This document shows, piece by piece, positions 26,668-34,650 of a stretch of DNA of 64,000 nucleotides; the stretch's first letter is position 1, and the number at the start of each line of letters is the position of its first letter. The translations under genes and the position numbers were made by a program. Where the stretch lies: contig JADZFN010000003.1 of the NCBI GenBank assembly GCA_020849895.1, positions 1-64,000 on the forward strand, written 5' to 3'. The notes beneath the pieces are model-generated. The model was not told the origin of the DNA, ran no database searches, and saw only the letters and a program-made list of their open reading frames with translations. This DNA comes from Verrucomicrobiia bacterium (lineage in GTDB: Bacteria; Verrucomicrobiota; Verrucomicrobiia; JABWAM01).

Positions 26668-27945
26668 TCAACCGTATTTTTTCGCGAGGCGGAGGCGGTG
26701 ATAAGCAGCGCGCTGCGCGGCAGTCATCTTCGCGAAATCTGGCGCGCTGTTCGAAAGCGTCGGCCAGTCCGCCTTTGCGGCTGCCGCGGGCTTCGCGCCA
26801 CGCGTCGCGGCGGGCGCCGGCTTGCGGCCCGCGCTCGTGACACGCACCGCGTCGCTTCCGCCGCTGTAGCTCATCGTCGCATCGGTCGTTTCGAGGTCTT
26901 TCTCCAGCGGAAGCTTCGGCGCGATCCCCATCTTGCCGAGCAGGTCGTGATAGGCGCGCACCGCCTCCTCGGGCGTGATCCGCCCCTCGGTGATCAGGCG
27001 CAGCATCTCGATGAACCCGAGCTGGTGTTCGGCGCCGTTGATCTTTCGGCCGAAGAGCGCGACGCGCGCGCCGTACTTCTGCGCATCGTGAATGAGCTTG
27101 AAGGCGTCGTAGGTGGTCCCGGCGCCGCCGCCGAGGATGCCGACGACGAGGTTCGGGTCGTATTGCGCGAGCTCCTCCATGAAGCGCGGTCCGTGATAGA
27201 CGATCTTGAGGAAAAGCGGCCGCCCCGCTTCGGTGACGCCCGCGAGGCTGCGGATGATGTGATCGTTGATGAACTCGCCGAGCTTTTCGTCCGGGATGCC
27301 GCTGGGGACGTTCGGATCGAAGACCTCGAGAAAATAGCGAAACTTCTTCCGCTCGGCTTCCTCGCGGAACTCCTTGAAGGCGCGCAGGGTCGCCTTGTCT
27401 TCCTCGATGCGGTTGGTCAAGGTCATCGAGTACAGCCCGAGATTCGCGCCGGGGAACTCGCCGCCGGAGCGATCGCATTCGATCTTACCGCATTGGATAT
27501 GGTCAATCGTCGCTGAGCGGAAGGGTTGCGAGGGCGCCTGGGCATAGGCGCCGTTGCGGACCACCCAGATGTCGGTGGTGTCGTTGGCGCGCGACGCGGG
27601 CGTGATGCGCGATTCCTTGAAAAGCCCCTCCTGAATCGTGAGGCGTTCGTTGACGGAGGCGGACATCAACATGATATCCACGAGCCCCTGCTTCGTCACC
27701 TCGCGGATGATGTCGAGGAACTCGGGAAGATTGCGGTGGCCGTATTCCTCGCGCGTCCAGATCTCGGGAGAGAAGCGCGCGGGGTGCGCGCCCTTCGCGG
27801 AGAGGTAATGGCGCGGGCCAGTGGCCTGGATGCCGTACGCCATGTCGGCGTCCTTGGCGTCGGCGATGATGAACTCGCGCGACGCGGAGTTCGCACGGAT
27901 GGCTTTGAGTTTTTGATCGAGGGATTTGAGCATGAGATTAACCAT
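26668..27945 (-). CDS. Aldolase-like alpha/beta-barrel protein with candidate BMC-targeting tail
   Basis: 425 residues, last gene of the BMC cluster. Residues 1-350 read as a TIM-barrel of the class I aldolase kind: Lys247 in LFLKIVYHG is placed like a Schiff-base Lys, and VGILGGGAGTT (268-278) looks like a phosphate-binding loop. Residues about 370-392 are an Ala/Pro/Lys linker (KPAPAATRGAKPAAAA), and 393-425 form a separate tail ending KMTAAQRAAYHRLRLAKKYG, an amphipathic helix joined by a flexible linker, as in BMC encapsulation peptides. Position, linker and tail suggest it is a lumen enzyme or scaffold. The exact reaction is not known to me. About 240 bases separate it from the dehydrogenase gene. 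Start at 27945; Met at 27933 is an alternative. Confidence 0.68.
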   Translation of the reverse strand: MVNLMLKSLDQKLKAIRANSASREFIIADAKDADMAYGIQATGPRHYLSAKGAHPARFSPEIWTREEYGHRNLPEFLDIIREVTKQGLVDIMLMSASVNERLTIQEGLFKESRITPASRANDTTDIWVVRNGAYAQAPSQPFRSATIDHIQCGKIECDRSGGEFPGANLGLYSMTLTNRIEEDKATLRAFKEFREEAERKKFRYFLEVFDPNVPSGIPDEKLGEFINDHIIRSLAGVTEAGRPLFLKIVYHGPRFMEELAQYDPNLVVGILGGGAGTTYDAFKLIHDAQKYGARVALFGRKINGAEHQLGFIEMLRLITEGRITPEEAVRAYHDLLGKMGIAPKLPLEKDLETTDATMSYSGGSDAVRVTSAGRKPAPAATRGAKPAAAAKADWPTLSNSAPDFAKMTAAQRAAYHRLRLAKKYG

Positions 27946-28186
27946 GAAGACCCCAAGGGCTCGTTATTCAGAGAACGACGCGTCGAAGGTCTTCTTTTTG
28001 TACGGGAATGTTAAAGTGGATGAGCCGCGATAAACGCGAAGGCCCAAGGATCAGGGAATACGGGAATGACACCATGAACGGATGGGGTTCTCATGCGTCC
28101 TTTGCGCCGGAGCCCGATTCGGACTTGTGATCAGGAGGTTCGGCCATTGAGTCTTCCTTGGATATTGATCATTGGGCCTTGATCAT
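27946..28186. other. Intergenic spacer with short repeats inside the BMC cluster
   Basis: 241 bases without a gene, the longest gap in the cluster. TACGGGAATG occurs twice (28001-28010 and 28059-28068), and the palindrome TGATCA occurs at 28166-28171 and 28180-28185 around TTGGGCCT. AAGGCCCAA near 28040 is complementary to part of that block. It may hold a separate promoter for the 425-residue gene or an RNA-processing site; nothing decisive is visible. Confidence 0.4.
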
Positions 28187-29113
28187 TCAGCCCTTGACCT
28201 TCTGCAGCGTTTCCTGGAGCGCGCGGGCGGAGTTTTGGAGGGCGGTCTTTTCCTTGGGCCAGAGCGCGATCTCGACCTGATCGAGCACCCCCTTGCGCCC
28301 GATCACCGTCGGCACGCTGAGACAGATGTTCCGGATCCCATAGGCGCCCTGCTGGAGCGACGAGACCGGCTGGAGCCGGCGCTGGTCGAGCGCGATCGCA
28401 TGGATCGTGTCGCAGATGGCAAGGGCCACGGCCCATCCGGCGCCGCCCTTGCGCTGGATCACCTCGGCGCCGCTGCCGCGCGTACGCGCGAAAATCCGCG
28501 TCTGAATCGCGGGGTTGAAGCCGGGCAGCCCGGCGAGCGGCAGGCCGTTCACGGTGGCTGAAGACCAGATCGGCGCCATCGAGTCGCCGTGTTCGCCGAG
28601 GATGAGCGCACGCACTTGGGTGGGCGCGAGTTTCAGCTCGTCGGCGATGAGTGAACAGAAACGCGAGGTGTCGAGCTGCGTTCCCAACCCGATCACCTGT
28701 CTCCAACAGAGTCCGAGTTCCTTCGCCGCGAGCTGGGTAAGGATGTCCACGGGATTGGAAACGACGAAGACGATCGCGTCCTTACGGAATCCACCCGTCC
28801 GGATCCCCTCGAGGATCTGGCGGAAGAGGCCGACGTTGCGGTGGATGAGATCGAGTCGCGATTCGTCGGGCTTGCGCCGCAGGCCAGCGGTGATGAGGAA
28901 GATGTCGCTGTCCGCCGCGCGCGCGTAATCGCCCGCATAAATCCGCTGGTCCGCGGCGAACGCTGCCCCGTGGAGGAGATCGAGCGCCTCGCCTTCGGCC
29001 AGCGCCACGTTGGCATCGAGGAGTTGAATTTCGGAGACCGCGCCGCCGCACTGAAGCGCGAAGGCCGCGCAGGAACCGACGCGGCCGCCGCCGCCGATGA
29101 TGGATACCTTCAT
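28187..29113 (-). CDS. Lactate/malate dehydrogenase family protein of the BMC
   Basis: 308 residues. Glycine loop GGGGRVGS, Asp33 (LLDAN, favouring NAD over NADP), substrate Arg in LDTSRF and catalytic His175 (GEHGDS). The specificity loop reads TAGLRRKPDESR; Arg80 is at the position that is Gln in lactate and Arg in malate dehydrogenases, so the loop is malate-like. LDH/MDH homologues are a known component of PVM microcompartment loci, where a cofactor-recycling role has been proposed. The product here could oxidise or reduce a lactaldehyde-derived metabolite; that is inference. No terminal targeting helix is evident. Confidence 0.88.
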   Translation of the reverse strand: MKVSIIGGGGRVGSCAAFALQCGGAVSEIQLLDANVALAEGEALDLLHGAAFAADQRIYAGDYARAADSDIFLITAGLRRKPDESRLDLIHRNVGLFRQILEGIRTGGFRKDAIVFVVSNPVDILTQLAAKELGLCWRQVIGLGTQLDTSRFCSLIADELKLAPTQVRALILGEHGDSMAPIWSSATVNGLPLAGLPGFNPAIQTRIFARTRGSGAEVIQRKGGAGWAVALAICDTIHAIALDQRRLQPVSSLQQGAYGIRNICLSVPTVIGRKGVLDQVEIALWPKEKTALQNSARALQETLQKVKG

Positions 29114-29157
29114 GTCTATTTCGATCTTTGGATCTTCGTTGTTCGCCGTGATTTGAT

Positions 29158-30189
29158 TCAGCTCTTGCCTGCAAGGCGAATCAGGATCTGGTCGGTGATG
29201 CTCTGGACGATCTTTTCAATTTCCGGATCGGCCGAGGGCGCGACGGCTTCCGACGGCGTCACGCAGGTGACTCCGGGACGCCAGTCGCTGTTGTCACAAA
29301 GCTCGCATTCCTTGAGCCCGAGGCGCGGGTCGGGAATGCCGAGCTTCTGCTTGATTCGGAGGAGGTCGCCGAGCTGTTCGCCGCTGAACGTCTTGAGGTC
29401 GGTGCCGAGCTGGGCCGCAGCAAGCACCGTGCGGCAGTAGGCCTCCACGATCTCCATTTTGAAATAGGAGTCCTCGACGCCCAGATGGCTCCAGGACACG
29501 ACGCCGTGATTGGCCATGAGGATCGTGTTGTGCTGCTCGGTGAGGTCGGCGACGAGCTTGCCCATCTCGGGTGTGCCCGGCGTGCGATACGGGGCGATCG
29601 GCACTTTTCCGACGAACACCTCAATTTCGGGAATCATACAGGTGGGCGGTGTCACGCCCGCGATCGCAAAGGCCGTGGCATGCGGCGGATGACAATGCAC
29701 CACCGCCTTCGCCTTCGGCTGGCGCTTCATGATTTGGAGATGCATCAGGATCTCGCTTGTGCGCCGTTTGACGCCGGCAAGCTGCCGGCCTTCCATATCC
29801 ACGAAACAAAGGTCTTCGGGCTTCATGAACCCTTTGGAAACAAGCGTCGGTGTGCAGAGCACGACGTTTTCGTTGATCCGGATCGAGAGGTTCCCGCCGT
29901 TGCCATCCACATACTCGCGCGCCCAGAGGCGGCGGCCGATGTCGCAAATCTGCTCCTTGAACGCTTGCACCTCGAGGGAATGGAAAAGGGTTTCGAGAGC
30001 GCTTGCGCCTTTCGGCGTTCCGGCCGACGCGCCCGGCGCCGGCGCCCCGCGCGCGACGCCCCCCGCCTGGATTTCGTTCAGGCGGTCCTTCGCCGAAGGC
30101 GTCAGCAGCGCCCCGTCGGGGAGCGTCACTTGGCCGCCGCCCTGGCGGGCGAGCCGTTCGATGTCCCGGACGCTGAGAAGAGTCTTCAT
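29158..30189 (-). CDS. Class II aldolase (fuculose/rhamnulose-phosphate type), BMC cargo
   Basis: 343 residues. Zn-binding His165 and His167 (VVHCHPPH) and His228 (ANHGVV); GNGGNLS and GSAG-like substrate loops are typical of class II aldolase/adducin enzymes that split fuculose-1-P or rhamnulose-1-P to L-lactaldehyde and DHAP. The protein is longer than free aldolases: residues 1-40 (SVRDIERLAR, then LPDGALLTPSAKDR) form an extra N-terminal module after which a Gly/Ala linker runs to about 62, and residues 321-343 (DPEIEKIVQSITDQILIRLA) make an amphipathic C-terminal helix like known encapsulation peptides. A Cys cluster (C295xxC298) precedes it. Overlaps the upstream BMC-P gene by four bases. 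Confidence 0.9.
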   Translation of the reverse strand: MKTLLSVRDIERLARQGGGQVTLPDGALLTPSAKDRLNEIQAGGVARGAPAPGASAGTPKGASALETLFHSLEVQAFKEQICDIGRRLWAREYVDGNGGNLSIRINENVVLCTPTLVSKGFMKPEDLCFVDMEGRQLAGVKRRTSEILMHLQIMKRQPKAKAVVHCHPPHATAFAIAGVTPPTCMIPEIEVFVGKVPIAPYRTPGTPEMGKLVADLTEQHNTILMANHGVVSWSHLGVEDSYFKMEIVEAYCRTVLAAAQLGTDLKTFSGEQLGDLLRIKQKLGIPDPRLGLKECELCDNSDWRPGVTCVTPSEAVAPSADPEIEKIVQSITDQILIRLAGKS

Positions 30190-30485
30190 AGGGGCGAGTA
30201 GTGGATGGCGTCCACGAGGGCGACGTTGATCGCGTCAATTGGTGTGGGCTTCTGGAATGGCATGGCGGCCTCGCGTCCTTCCTCGATCGCGACGACGTCG
30301 CCCACTCCGCCACCCAGTTGATCGTAGGCGACCACGCTCGGCTCGGCGCCGAGAACCGGCGGGCGGACGGCGAGCGAAGGGAAGCCTTCGCGGGTGGCCG
30401 GGCTGACGATCAGCCAGCGGCCGCCTTCGAGGGCGGGCACAGAGCGGCTCAGGATCACACGACCGATGACAGTTCCGAAGCGCAT
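30186..30485 (-). CDS. BMC shell vertex protein, EutN/CcmL (BMC-P)
   Basis: 99 residues, OB-fold pentamer family. MRFGTVIGRVILSR at the N-terminus, VAYDQLGGGVGDVVAIEEG and the C-terminal PIDAINVALVDAI are the standard BMC-P blocks. It caps one kind of shell vertex. Third of three BMC-P paralogues in this operon, coupled by ATGA to the aldolase. Confidence 0.93.
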   Translation of the reverse strand: MRFGTVIGRVILSRSVPALEGGRWLIVSPATREGFPSLAVRPPVLGAEPSVVAYDQLGGGVGDVVAIEEGREAAMPFQKPTPIDAINVALVDAIHYSPL

Positions 30486-30510
30486 GGAAGTTTGGAGCCG
30501 GAAGGCGCGT

Positions 30511-30774
30511 TCAACGGGTTTCGTCCATGATCGCGACGATCATGTCGCGCACGGGGCTCAAGGGATCTTTGACGGCGAGGCGGGCGGCCGCGCCGTCGCT
30601 GGACACGATCACCGTCTGATGGAGCGCGGCGCCGCACGGATCGATCGCGGCGCGCGGCGCGCCGTTCGGGACGCCCGCGCCGTCCACGGGCTGACAGATG
30701 AGGAGGCGCCAGCCGAGGTAGCTGGGGTGTTTCCGCGTGGAGGTCAGGCTGCCTTCGATCCGGGCGAGGAGCAT
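30511..30774 (-). CDS. BMC shell vertex protein, EutN/CcmL (BMC-P)
   Basis: 87 residues. MLLARIEGSLTSTRKHPS start, LLICQPV, TVIVSSDGAAARL and a short C-terminus. ATG at 30774 lies two bases after the aldehyde dehydrogenase stop; the six-base upstream TTG is unlikely. A divergent BMC-P: the usual D-x-VGAGxGE loop is replaced by CGAALHQTVIV, so its pentamer centre should differ from the other two. Confidence 0.88.
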   Translation of the reverse strand: MLLARIEGSLTSTRKHPSYLGWRLLICQPVDGAGVPNGAPRAAIDPCGAALHQTVIVSSDGAAARLAVKDPLSPVRDMIVAIMDETR

Positions 30775-30776
30775 GG

Positions 30777-32267
30777 TCAATAAATTCTCAGGTTATCCAC
30801 CATCACGCAGCGGCGGACGCGGGTGAAGGTGCGCGGGTTGGTGATCCCTTCTCCGGTCGGCGTGGCGATCGAGTAGCTGAGATATCCTTCGCCACCGAGG
30901 CCGAGCCCCGCCATACAGGGACCGTTCTTGACGAAGAGCGTCGTGTCGAGCGCGCGAGCCATGGCGGTCATGCGGTCCACGTTCTTCGAATGGATGATGG
31001 CGGTGTGGCGATACCCGTGCTCCGCCTCTTTCGCGGCGGCGATCCCCTCCTCGATTGAGCGCACACGCACGATCGGGATGAAGGGAGTCATTTGTTCCTC
31101 GACGACAAACGGATGCGCAGCGTCCGTTTCCGCAAAGAGGAGCGGCGTGCTCTCGGAGACGGCGACGCCCACGGCTTTCGCGAGGACGGAGGCGTCTTTG
31201 CCGACGAAATCCTTGTTGAGCACGGGATGCGGACAACCCGCGCCCTGGCCTTCGGAGAAGCTGAACACCGCCTTCGTGAGGCGTTCCAATTGGGCGGCGT
31301 CGAGGCGGGCGGCGCCGTGCTTCGCCAGCGCCGACATGAGGGCGTCGGCGATCGTGTCGAGGACGAAGATCTCCTTTTCCCCGATGCAGAGGAGGTTGTT
31401 GTCGAATGCAGCACCCTGGATGATGTGCTGGGCGGCCTTGTCGAGGTCGGCGGTGTCGTCCACGAGGACGGGGGGGTTGCCCGGGCCCGCGCAGACGGCC
31501 CGCTTGCCCGTCTGCATGGCGGCCTTCACCACGCCGGGCCCTCCCGTAACGCAAAGGAGGCGGACGCCCTCATTCGCGCACATCGCCTTGAACGACTCGA
31601 TCGTGGGCCGCTCGATGAGGCAGACGAGGTCGGCGATGCCGGTCTCGCGTTCGATCGCCGCGTTGAAGGCGCGCACCGCTGTCGCCGCGCAGCGCGTGGC
31701 GCTCGGATGGGGGTTGAAGACCACGGCGTTGCCCGCGGCGACCATGCTCACGATGTTGCCGCTGATCGTCGGGATCGAGTGCGTCGAGGGCGTCACGGCG
31801 CCGATCACGCCGAACGGCGTATATTCCTCGTGGGTGATCCCGTGATCGCCGCTGAGCGCATAGGGGCGGAGGAACTCGAGCCCCGGCACCAGCTTGATGA
31901 TCTGGAGCTTGGCGATCTTGTGGTCGAGGCGGCCGATCTTGGTTTCCTCGAGCTCGAGGCGCCCCCATTCGGCAGCGTGGGCCTCGGCGAGGCCTTTGAC
32001 GATCTCGATCACCTTTGCGCGCGCGGCAAGGCCTTTCTCCTGAAGGCGGAGCGAGGCGGCGGCGGCGGCTTCGCAAGCCGCATCGGCGGTGGAGAACACG
32101 CCGAGCGCGCGTCCCCCGCGGACGGCGCGAGGCGGAGGCGCGAGCGCCGCAGGCTTTTCCGTGGATGCGGACGGCGGAGCTTTTCGGGAGGCGTGGCCGA
32201 GACGGCCGAGGACCTCCTCGACGACGGTGCGGATGACGGCGTCATCCAGCGCGGGTTTCGAGCTCAT
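30777..32267 (-). CDS. CoA-acylating aldehyde dehydrogenase of the BMC (PduP/EutE-like)
   Basis: 496 residues. Residues 7-24 (LDDAVIRTVVEEVLGRLG) are a classic N-terminal encapsulation peptide, followed by an Ala/Pro/Ser linker to about 47 and the ALDH catalytic domain with Cys294 (DNNLLCIGEKE). In PVM compartments this enzyme oxidises lactaldehyde to lactyl-CoA with NAD. The enzyme provides the aldehyde-consuming step that the shell is thought to confine. PduL and AckA in the same operon take the acyl-CoA onward. Start at 32267 is fixed by the targeting helix. Confidence 0.95.
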   Translation of the reverse strand: MSSKPALDDAVIRTVVEEVLGRLGHASRKAPPSASTEKPAALAPPPRAVRGGRALGVFSTADAACEAAAAASLRLQEKGLAARAKVIEIVKGLAEAHAAEWGRLELEETKIGRLDHKIAKLQIIKLVPGLEFLRPYALSGDHGITHEEYTPFGVIGAVTPSTHSIPTISGNIVSMVAAGNAVVFNPHPSATRCAATAVRAFNAAIERETGIADLVCLIERPTIESFKAMCANEGVRLLCVTGGPGVVKAAMQTGKRAVCAGPGNPPVLVDDTADLDKAAQHIIQGAAFDNNLLCIGEKEIFVLDTIADALMSALAKHGAARLDAAQLERLTKAVFSFSEGQGAGCPHPVLNKDFVGKDASVLAKAVGVAVSESTPLLFAETDAAHPFVVEEQMTPFIPIVRVRSIEEGIAAAKEAEHGYRHTAIIHSKNVDRMTAMARALDTTLFVKNGPCMAGLGLGGEGYLSYSIATPTGEGITNPRTFTRVRRCVMVDNLRIY

Positions 32268-32352
32268 GATTCTTGAGGGGACGGCGGGGTTTTGTGTCTG
32301 ACGCCAGCGCGCCGGCGGAGCAGCGATCCTCCGTCAGGCGATGCCGGTGAAT

Positions 32353-32670
32353 TCATCGGGCGTTGCGGGCGTTGAAGATCTCCTTCCCGAGCACGTCCAC
32401 GGTGTCCACGATGCCGATGACGACGGCGTCCACGGGGGCCTCCTTGAGGCCGGGTGCGAGGCGGGCGGAGCTGCCTTGGCAGAACAGCACCATTTCCCCC
32501 TCGCCGGCGCCGACGCTGTCCACGGCGACGATTGTGTTGCTGCCGGGCTTGAAGCGGGACGGGTCCTTGTCGTCCACGAGCATGGGGCGCAGGAGGAGCA
32601 GCTTGCGGCCGCCCATCGAGGCATCCTTCTTCGTGGAGACCACGGATCCCTCAACCTTGGCGAGGAACAT
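32353..32670 (-). CDS. BMC shell vertex protein, EutN/CcmL (BMC-P)
   Basis: 105 residues. MFLAKVEGSVVSTKKDASMGG, LLLLRPMLVDD, VAVDSVGAGEGEMVLFCQGSSAR and the C-terminal VDAVVIGIVDTVDV are the canonical BMC-P pattern; this is the most conserved of the three. Four bases downstream of a BMC-H gene, so both are made together. The 85 bases between it and the aldehyde dehydrogenase gene carry a weak inverted repeat (CTGACG/CGTCAG). Confidence 0.96.
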   Translation of the reverse strand: MFLAKVEGSVVSTKKDASMGGRKLLLLRPMLVDDKDPSRFKPGSNTIVAVDSVGAGEGEMVLFCQGSSARLAPGLKEAPVDAVVIGIVDTVDVLGKEIFNARNAR

Positions 32671-32674
32671 GGCC

Positions 32675-32965
32675 TTACTTGGCGGCGGCCTTGCGGGGCA
32701 GCACCGCCTCGATGTCGCCGTGGGGGCGAGCGATCACATGGACGCTGACGACCTCGCCGAGGGCCTTGGCGGCCTGGGCGCCGGCGTCGGTCGCGGCCTT
32801 GACGGCGGCGACGTCGCCCACGACCACGGAGGTCACGAGCGCGTTGCCAACCTGCATCATGGGGCCGGCGAGCTCCACGTTCGCGGCTTTGAGCATGGCG
32901 TCGGTTCCTTCGACGAGGGCGATCAGCCCCCGCGTTTCGAGCATTCCTACGGCTTGATGGTTCAT
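32675..32965 (-). CDS. BMC shell hexamer protein (BMC-H), variant pore
   Basis: 96 residues, Pfam BMC fold. MNHQAVGMLETRGLIALVEGTDAM is the family start and [20 protein letters not shown] the second half. The pore-lining segment usually reads KIGSG or similar; here it is MQVGNA, with an Asn at the narrowest point, which should change selectivity. The C-terminus has an extra KAAAK stretch. Located between ackA and BMC-P. Confidence 0.95.
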   Translation of the reverse strand: MNHQAVGMLETRGLIALVEGTDAMLKAANVELAGPMMQVGNALVTSVVVGDVAAVKAATDAGAQAAKALGEVVSVHVIARPHGDIEAVLPRKAAAK

Positions 32966-33001
32966 ATGTGTTGAGGTTTGGGGTTTCGGAAAAGAGAAAG
33001 G

Positions 33002-34207
33002 TCAGGATCGGAGGGAGGGATTTTTTTTGAGGAGGAGGCGACGCGCCTCGCGAGCAACGACGAGCTCTTCGTTGGTGGGGATGACGAGCGTCTTCGCGCG
33101 GGCGGAGGAGACGCCGAGAGAGGCTTCGGCGCCGCGGGCGGCCTTCGCGTTGGCGTCCGGATCGAGCGCGAGGCCGAGCGCATCGAGGTCGCGGCAGATC
33201 ATCTCGCGGACGTTCGCCTGGTTTTCGCCGATGCCGCCGGTGAAGACGAGCGCGTCGAGGCCGTTCAGCTCGGCGAAGAACGCACCGATCCAATGGCGGG
33301 TTTGGTGGACGAACATCTCGAGGGCGAGCTTCGCGCGCGCGTCGCCTTTCGCCGCGGCTTCGCTGAGGTCGCGCATGTCGCTGTGGCCGCCGGAGACGCC
33401 CTTGAGGCCGGAGTCCTTGCAGAGAATGCGCTCAGCCTCCGCCATCGTCATCCCGGTGGCGCGCATCACGTACGGCAGCGCGAAGGCGTCGAGATCGCCG
33501 ACGCGGTTGTTGTGCAGGACGCCCGATTGCGGGCTCATGCCGAGGCTGTTCCCGATCGCGAGGCCGTTGCGGATGCCGGAGATCGAGGTGCTGCCGCCGA
33601 GGTGACAGGAGATCACGCGGAGCGCGGGCTCGCGGACGGGGTTCGTCTCACCGTCCACGTAGAGGTCGCGGACGCGGGCGGCCACATCCTCGCGTCCGAG
33701 GATTTCGGCGGAGCGTTCGGCGATGAACTTGTGGCTCGCGCCGTGGAAACCCCAGCGGCGCACGCCGAGGTCATGCCATTCCTCGGGAATCCCGTAGCGC
33801 ATCGCCGCTTCGGGCGTCCACTGATAGAAGGCGGTCTCGAAGAGGCCGATGAGCGGCGTCTTCGGCATCCGCCTCGCGAACTTGCGGATGCCGTTCACAT
33901 AGGGCGGATTATGGGCGGGGGCGACCGCGTTGAACGCCTCCATCGCCTCGATCGCAGCGGCGTCCAGCCGCACGCAACCGTTGAGACCGCGCGCCATCAC
34001 CACCTTGAAGCCCACCGCCGCAAGATCGGATGCATCGCGCATCCAGCCGCCTGCGCGGAGTTCGGCGAGACAGGCTTCGATGGCCGGGCCATGGTCGGTC
34101 AGGCGCTCGAACCCGCCGCGCGCGAGCATCCGCTCGCGCCCGTCCGAGAAATCGAACAGGCGGTATTTGAGCGAAGTCGAGCCGAGGTTGGCGACGAGGA
34201 TCTTCAT
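33002..34207 (-). CDS. ackA: Acetate kinase family protein of the BMC operon
   Basis: 401 residues. MKILVANLGSTSLKYRLFDF at the start, SHKFIAERSA, CHLGGSTSI, MSPQSGVLHNNRVGDLD, and VFTGGIGEN are the acetokinase signatures. In PVM compartments this step converts the acyl-phosphate from PduL to the acid and makes ATP; lactyl-phosphate is the expected substrate by inference. No targeting peptide is seen, so it may act outside the shell. Variants from canonical AckA: NLGSTSLK in place of NAGSSSLK. ATG at 34207. Confidence 0.93.
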   Translation of the reverse strand: MKILVANLGSTSLKYRLFDFSDGRERMLARGGFERLTDHGPAIEACLAELRAGGWMRDASDLAAVGFKVVMARGLNGCVRLDAAAIEAMEAFNAVAPAHNPPYVNGIRKFARRMPKTPLIGLFETAFYQWTPEAAMRYGIPEEWHDLGVRRWGFHGASHKFIAERSAEILGREDVAARVRDLYVDGETNPVREPALRVISCHLGGSTSISGIRNGLAIGNSLGMSPQSGVLHNNRVGDLDAFALPYVMRATGMTMAEAERILCKDSGLKGVSGGHSDMRDLSEAAAKGDARAKLALEMFVHQTRHWIGAFFAELNGLDALVFTGGIGENQANVREMICRDLDALGLALDPDANAKAARGAEASLGVSSARAKTLVIPTNEELVVAREARRLLLKKNPSLRS

Positions 34208-34248
34208 TTCGGAGGAGTCCGGAGCGGAGGATTGCGGCGCGATGCCGT

Positions 34249-34292
34249 GGCGCGGTTCCATCCCGGGCCGGCAGCGACCCGCCAACCGCGCC
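34249..34292. repeat. Inverted repeat between BMC-H and ackA
   Basis: GGCGCGGTT (34249-34257) and AACCGCGCC (34284-34292) are perfect 9-base complements with a 26-base loop that can form a smaller inner stem. In the transcript (minus strand) it lies between the stop of a BMC-H gene and the ackA start. No U-tract follows, so full termination is unlikely; it may stabilise the upstream shell-gene mRNA or attenuate readthrough. Confidence 0.5.
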
Positions 34293-34344
34293 GTTCCTCC
34301 TGCGTTTCCACGAAGGGGAATCGGGCGGCGGCGGGGCGAGCGGC

Positions 34345-34623
34345 CTACTGGAGCCAGCGGCCGAGGGCGGGCAGGCCGTCGTGCGGTCGCGGAATCACGT
34401 GGACGCTCACCACTTCGCCCACCTGAGCGGCGGCAGCGGCTCCGGCGTCGGTCGCGGCCTTCACCGCGGCGACGTCGCCGCGGAAGAAGGAGGTCACGAA
34501 CCCGCTGCCGATTTTCTCCCATCCGACGAGGATGACGTTCGCGGCCTTCAGCGCCGCGTCGCTCGCTTCGAGGAGCGCGCAGAGGCCTTTGGTTTCGATC
34601 ATGCCGATTGCTTGTTGTGCCAT
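34345..34623 (-). CDS. BMC shell hexamer protein (BMC-H)
   Basis: 92 residues. [23 protein letters not shown], then the pore segment [14 protein letters not shown], which has the common KIGSG pore. The C-terminus ([12 protein letters not shown]) is a little longer than the next paralogue. Separated from the neighbouring BMC-H by 27 bases. Confidence 0.96.
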   Translation of the reverse strand: MAQQAIGMIETKGLCALLEASDAALKAANVILVGWEKIGSGFVTSFFRGDVAAVKAATDAGAAAAAQVGEVVSVHVIPRPHDGLPALGRWLQ

Positions 34624-34650
34624 GGTCTTTGTGGAGGTTGAGGGTTGGAG

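Noticed and set aside
24058-27516. A 1152-codon plus-strand open frame opposite gyrA and the BMC barrel gene
   Set aside because: It is the mirror of conserved GyrA coding sequence; its translation is Asp/Arg/Val/His-rich without any domain. Long antisense frames are expected at this GC content.
34208-34522. Longer acetate kinase starting at 34522
   Set aside because: The added 105 residues are an Arg-rich antisense-like stretch overlapping a BMC-H gene; MKILVANLGSTS is the family start.
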